A stretch of DNA of 17,809 nucleotides from JBCDBH01 sp039184055 (GTDB taxonomy: Bacteria > Acidobacteriota > Thermoanaerobaculia > Multivoradales > J023). Under the pieces are notes generated by a model. That model saw only the letters and a list, made by a program, of their open reading frames with translations. It ran no database searches and was not told the origin of the DNA. Shown here piece by piece: positions 14,669 through 17,809 of the stretch. The DNA is taken from positions 1-17,809 of the forward strand of contig JBCDBH010000089.1 of NCBI GenBank assembly GCA_039184055.1. The letters run 5' to 3'. Made by a program: the position numbers and the translations under genes. How positions within the stretch are numbered: position 1 is the stretch's first letter; each line of letters starts with the position of its first letter.

Positions 14669-14960
14669 ACTCAGGTTCCCGGACAGTTCTCGACCGTTAG
14701 CACAGAGTCGTTGTCGACCTCCAGGCTCCGACCGAATGCACCGCTGATGACGTGGCTACCCAATCGCCATGTCGCGGCGGGTCAGCCTGGAAAAACAATG
14801 AATGCTGGTGGTGTGGCAACCACCGAGCGATGGCAGCAAGAAAGAGACCTCGACTCGGACTCCTAAAGAGCTTACACCTCCCAACACGAAAAGCCAATCC
14901 CTCTGCTGGAACGGGATTTTTCGTCAGGAGGAAATGCGCACGTTTCAGAGAGCCCGATGA
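14669..14960. promoter_or_regulatory. 292-bp intergenic region upstream of the N-hydroxylase
   Basis: This is the largest gap in the window and the likely promoter region for the hydroxylase. It is more AT-rich locally around 14790-14805. An exact inverted repeat GGTGGT-N6-ACCACC (14807-14824) could be an operator or a weak hairpin. No good Fur-type palindrome and no convincing -35/-10 pair were found by eye. No open reading frame with family resemblance is present. Confidence 0.45.
14896..14918 (-). terminator. Possible terminator after the ADOP permease gene
   Basis: AATCCC (14896-14901) and GGGATT (14913-14918) form a 6-bp stem with an 11-nt loop, about 43 bp past the permease stop. On the minus strand the stem is followed by GGC and TTTT. 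On the plus strand the T run directly abuts the stem. The stem is short, so this is a modest candidate. Confidence 0.35.
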
Positions 14961-17384
14961 TCACTCCTGACGTAATACGGTGGCCGGATCGACCCGGGTG
15001 GCGCGCCGCGCCGGAAGCAAGCTCGCGACCAGAGCCACCGCCGCCAGCACCAGCGGTACGGTCACGTAGGTGACCACGTCCGTCGCCTGGATCCCGAAGA
15101 GAATGTCGCCCAGAGACGCCGAGAACACCTTGGTCCCGATCCACGCGCCGACCACACCGAGCGCGGCCCCAGCCACCGACAGCACCAGGGCGTGACCCGC
15201 CACCAACTTGATGACATCCCACGCCTGCGCGCCGAGCGCGAGTCGCAGCCCCATCTCTTCGTTGCGTTGCGAGACGGAATAGGCCATGACGCCGTACACA
15301 CCGATCACCGCCAAGATGAATGCGGCGCCACCGAAAAGCGTGAACACCATGCGATAGAAACGCGGTTGCGACGTGGAATCACGAACCACCGTTTCGATCG
15401 GCTCGATCGAAAAGATCGGCTGTTTGGGATCCACCGCCCACACCGCGTCACGCACCGCATTGGCGAGCGCCATCGGTTCGCTATCACTGTCGACGAGGAT
15501 GGCGTTGGTAGCGAAAGGGTATTGACGATAGGGCAGATAGAGCTGCTCCTCGTCACTGGCATCGAGCCCTCGATGACGGATCGAGCCGACGACACCCACG
15601 ACCTCACGCCACGGCTCCTCGGGAGTGTTACGAATCTTGATGCGCTGCCCCAAAGCCTCGTCGTCCGGCCACAGGCGTTGGGCGAGCTTCTCGTCGACGA
15701 TCACCACCGACGGCGCTTCACGATCATCGCGGTCGGTGAACGTCCGACCCCGTTTCAACGGAATGTCGATGGTCTTGAAATAGTCGGCGTTGATGAATCG
15801 CCAGCTGACGTTCTTCTGCGTCGCGTTGGGATCGACCTCGGCCCCTTCGACCGCAACCGTGCCCTGGAAATCACCTGGGCTCAGCGGGAGATGCGACACG
15901 ATCCCGACGTCACGTACCCCCGGCACGCGTTTCACGTTCTCTTCCACCTGAGCGAGAAAGTCGCTCCGCTGATGCGGCGCCGGATAGTTTCGGAACGAGA
16001 TGGTCATCCGCATGGTCAGCAAGCCATCGGTGCGAAACCCGGGATCGATGTCTTGCAAGGCCGAGAAGCTGCGAATCGTCAGACCGGTGAAGATCAGCAC
16101 GACGACCGCCAACGCGATTTCGACGATCACCAGCGCGCTACGCAGGGGATTGCGCCCGCTCTTACCAGCGTCCGTCTTGCCACCCTCCTTGAGCACCGGG
16201 TAGAGATCGATCTTCGCCGACTTGAGCGCCGGCACGATGCCGAACAAGATGCCGGTGAACAGCGACACCCCGAGGGTGAAGAGAAGCACGCGCCAGTCGA
16301 TGGCGATCTCGGCGAGACGTGGCACTTGACCCAAATCGAGCGATAGGACGAAGCGCAAACCGACCACCGCCAGGATCAAGCCCAAAATGCCACCGATGGT
16401 CGCCAAGAGCACGCTCTCGGTGAGCAATTGACGAATAATGCCCCATCGCCCCGAGCCCAAGGCCGAGCGCAAAGCAACCTCTTTCTCTCGTGTCGTCGAC
16501 TGGGCCAAAAGAAGATTGGCGACGTTGACACAGGCGATCAAAAGCACCAGACCGACCGCGCCAAAGAGCAGCCACAGCACGCCACTGACCTTGCCCACGA
16601 GATGCTCGTAGATCGGCACCGTTTCCATGCCCCAACCGCTGTCGGCATAGATGGCGGGATATTGCTCCTGCCAGCCGCGACCGATCGACTCCATCTCACC
16701 CTGGGCCTGCGCCAAGCTCACCCCGGGTGCCAACTTGCCGATCACCTGGACGCCACGCACCGTCCGTGGCACCCGGGTGTTGTGGATCAACGGCACCCAG
16801 ACATCGACGCCTTTGACCATCAAATCGAACTCCGGCGGCATCACGCCGATGATCGTAAACGGCACGTCTTCGAGCGGAATCACCTGATCGAGCACGTTCT
16901 CGCCACCGAACCGGCGCTGCCACAACCCGTGACTCAGCACCACCAAGGATTCACCCGCTTCTTGCTCCTCGGTGGTGAAGGTGCGGCCCATGAACGGCGC
17001 GGTACCGAGCAGGTCGAAGAAACTCCCGGTGACCCGCCCGGAAGCCAACCGTTCGGGCTCACCTTCGGCGGTGAGATTGGTCGACCACGGAATGATCCCC
17101 GCGACGTGTTCGAAGCTCTTCGCCTGCTCCGCGAAATCGAGGTATTCGAGACCCGAGAAAGGACTCCGGGGAAAACCGTTTTGCGGGAATTGCAAAAACA
17201 GGACGTAGCTGCTGTCGGCTTCATCGAACGGCAGCGCGCGCAGCAAAATACCGTCGACCAGGCTGAAAACGATACTGGTCATGCCGATCCCGATGGCGAG
17301 ACAAAGCACCGCAGCAAGGTTGAGCAAGGGCCGTTTGCGCCACAAACGGAAGGCGTAGGAGATGTCGCGCAACAAAGTTTCCAT
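14961..17384 (-). CDS. ADOP-type ABC transporter permease (MacB_PCD/FtsX duplicated)
   Basis: 807 residues from METLLRDISYAFRLWRKRPL, with AGGAAGG 7-8 nt upstream; an in-frame upstream start near 17561 would overlap the synthetase gene and lacks family resemblance. It consists of two MacB-like halves, each with a soluble periplasmic domain (about 50-265 and 440-680) and FtsX helices. TM1 is about 18-45, three helices lie at about 268-390, another at about 415-437, and three at the C-terminus. The FtsX motif occurs twice (ALRSALGSGRWGIIRQL at 304-320 and GLRLALGAQAWDVIKL near the end), finishing with LPARRATRVDPATVL. This is the 'acidobacterial duplicated orphan permease' family, which lacks its own ATPase; none is visible nearby. 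It starts 23 nt after the synthetase stop, so the genes are co-transcribed. A role in product export or envelope stress is possible, but substrate is unknown. Confidence 0.93.
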   Translation of the reverse strand: METLLRDISYAFRLWRKRPLLNLAAVLCLAIGIGMTSIVFSLVDGILLRALPFDEADSSYVLFLQFPQNGFPRSPFSGLEYLDFAEQAKSFEHVAGIIPWSTNLTAEGEPERLASGRVTGSFFDLLGTAPFMGRTFTTEEQEAGESLVVLSHGLWQRRFGGENVLDQVIPLEDVPFTIIGVMPPEFDLMVKGVDVWVPLIHNTRVPRTVRGVQVIGKLAPGVSLAQAQGEMESIGRGWQEQYPAIYADSGWGMETVPIYEHLVGKVSGVLWLLFGAVGLVLLIACVNVANLLLAQSTTREKEVALRSALGSGRWGIIRQLLTESVLLATIGGILGLILAVVGLRFVLSLDLGQVPRLAEIAIDWRVLLFTLGVSLFTGILFGIVPALKSAKIDLYPVLKEGGKTDAGKSGRNPLRSALVIVEIALAVVVLIFTGLTIRSFSALQDIDPGFRTDGLLTMRMTISFRNYPAPHQRSDFLAQVEENVKRVPGVRDVGIVSHLPLSPGDFQGTVAVEGAEVDPNATQKNVSWRFINADYFKTIDIPLKRGRTFTDRDDREAPSVVIVDEKLAQRLWPDDEALGQRIKIRNTPEEPWREVVGVVGSIRHRGLDASDEEQLYLPYRQYPFATNAILVDSDSEPMALANAVRDAVWAVDPKQPIFSIEPIETVVRDSTSQPRFYRMVFTLFGGAAFILAVIGVYGVMAYSVSQRNEEMGLRLALGAQAWDVIKLVAGHALVLSVAGAALGVVGAWIGTKVFSASLGDILFGIQATDVVTYVTVPLVLAAVALVASLLPARRATRVDPATVLRQE

Positions 17385-17407
17385 GGTCGTTCCTTCCTGG
17401 ATCTCGC

Positions 17408-17809
17408 CTATCGACCGGCGGTGATCAACCGCGACATACGCTGTTCGAAACTGCTTCGAAAGCGTGTCGCGAGGGTTCGCAGATGGGGTCCGGTTTGCAT
17501 GGTGTTGTGGCCACCGGGGACGACGTGTACCTCGACACTGTCGCTCGCGAGGTCGATCCACGCCAGCTCGGGGTGATCGGGTTCGTGGGTCGCCCGTTGT
17601 CGGGCCCGGAAAAAGACGGCGGAACCATCGAAGGTCCGTGCCTTCCAGGTGTACATCGCGTGGAGCAAATCTTTGAGCAGCTCGAGATAACGCCGCGCGG
17701 CGTCGATGTCGAATCCGGGTGGCAAGCCACCACGTGAGCGCGCCGCCTCGACCAGGTACGCGAGCTGCGCGTCGGCGTCGAGCTTGCGCAGCTCCTCGAC
17801 CTCGATGCC
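17408..17809 (-). CDS. Thioesterase domain, C-terminal end of an NRPS (or hybrid) synthetase, partial
   Basis: The frame is open to the right edge and gives the last 133 residues. Its layout is that of a type I terminal thioesterase: the lid and helical part (LRKLDADAQLAYLVEAAR, then LPPGFDIDAARRYLELLKD), then DGSAVFFRARQ (the 'G-x-(V/L)-x-x-F-R-A' strand), LAWIDLASDSVEVHVVPGGH with the catalytic His in 'V-P-G-G-H' (codon at 17507-17509), and TGPHLRTLATRF at the end. The catalytic Ser and Asp would lie to the right of the window. Such domains release the finished peptide by hydrolysis or cyclisation. A stand-alone type II editing thioesterase has a similar end, but the lid region favours the type I form. 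The ADOP permease follows after 23 nt. Confidence 0.8.
   Translation of the reverse strand, partial: GIEVEELRKLDADAQLAYLVEAARSRGGLPPGFDIDAARRYLELLKDLLHAMYTWKARTFDGSAVFFRARQRATHEPDHPELAWIDLASDSVEVHVVPGGHNTMQTGPHLRTLATRFRSSFEQRMSRLITAGR

Noticed and set aside
14669..14960. Fur box or sigma-70 promoter upstream of the hydroxylase
   Set aside because: AT-rich patches exist, but no match good enough to the 19-bp Fur palindrome or to a spaced TTGACA/TATAAT pair.
17385..17561. Upstream extension of the ADOP permease (59 extra residues)
   Set aside because: The extra part is Arg/Pro-rich, overlaps the thioesterase coding region, and the ATG at 17384 has a strong ribosome site and a typical permease start.
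15192..17576. Long plus-strand open frames (384 and 382 codons) opposite the ADOP permease
   Set aside because: They mirror the permease in an antisense frame, are rich in His/Arg/Asp without hydrophobic or domain pattern, and have no supporting ribosome site.
1..17809. CRISPR arrays, tRNA or rRNA genes, phage or transposase genes
   Set aside because: None recognised by eye on either strand; the single inverted-repeat element has no transposase.

Overview
The window is about 17.8 kb of fairly GC-rich bacterial DNA with tightly packed genes and no visible rRNA, tRNA, CRISPR array or intact transposase. The best guess for the host is Acidobacteriota. The main reason is an 807-residue double-FtsX permease of the ADOP type ('acidobacterial duplicated orphan permease'), together with the general gene style. 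Myxococcota or another GC-rich didermic phylum cannot be excluded. PilT and the predicted membrane topologies fit a Gram-negative cell.

Left part (1-6361). On the minus strand, polA (DNA polymerase I, with a proofreading domain that has lost its catalytic acids) is followed by a small DUF433 / DUF5615 pair of the antitoxin / PIN-like toxin type, which runs off the left edge. Divergently on the plus strand, only 40 bp from the polA start, runs a four-gene housekeeping operon: a DUF418/YeiB-like membrane acyltransferase-type protein, a GlsB/YeaQ-type small membrane protein, a PilT/PilU twitching ATPase, and a zinc-ribbon protein whose GTG start overlaps the pilT stop.

Boundary (6358-6541). A 184-bp non-coding element with perfect 20-bp inverted ends separates the two convergent operons. 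Its terminal CTAG bases supply the stop codon of the gene on each side. The element can fold into a long imperfect hairpin.

Right part (6538-17809, all minus strand). This looks like the downstream end of a nonribosomal peptide gene cluster, probably for a hydroxamate-type metallophore. In transcription order it holds: the C-terminal end of a thioesterase domain (partial, enters from the right edge), an ADOP permease, an L-ornithine N5-monooxygenase (PvdA/SidA family), a SpeD-like pyruvoyl decarboxylase, an FAD-dependent amine oxidase (DAO family), a 1283-residue fusion of an MFS exporter with an ERMP1-like M28 metallopeptidase, and an AbiEii-like nucleotidyltransferase with a small partner protein.

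How the parts may work together (inference). The synthetase makes a peptide containing N5-hydroxyornithine. The SpeD-like and DAO enzymes supply or modify an amine or amino-acid unit. The MFS half exports the product across the inner membrane, and the M28 half, which topology places in the periplasm, trims it. That would be a single-chain counterpart of the separate exporter and periplasmic peptidase seen in prodrug pathways such as colibactin (ClbM/ClbP). This exporter-peptidase fusion, next to a hydroxylase and a SpeD homologue, is the most interesting item in the window.
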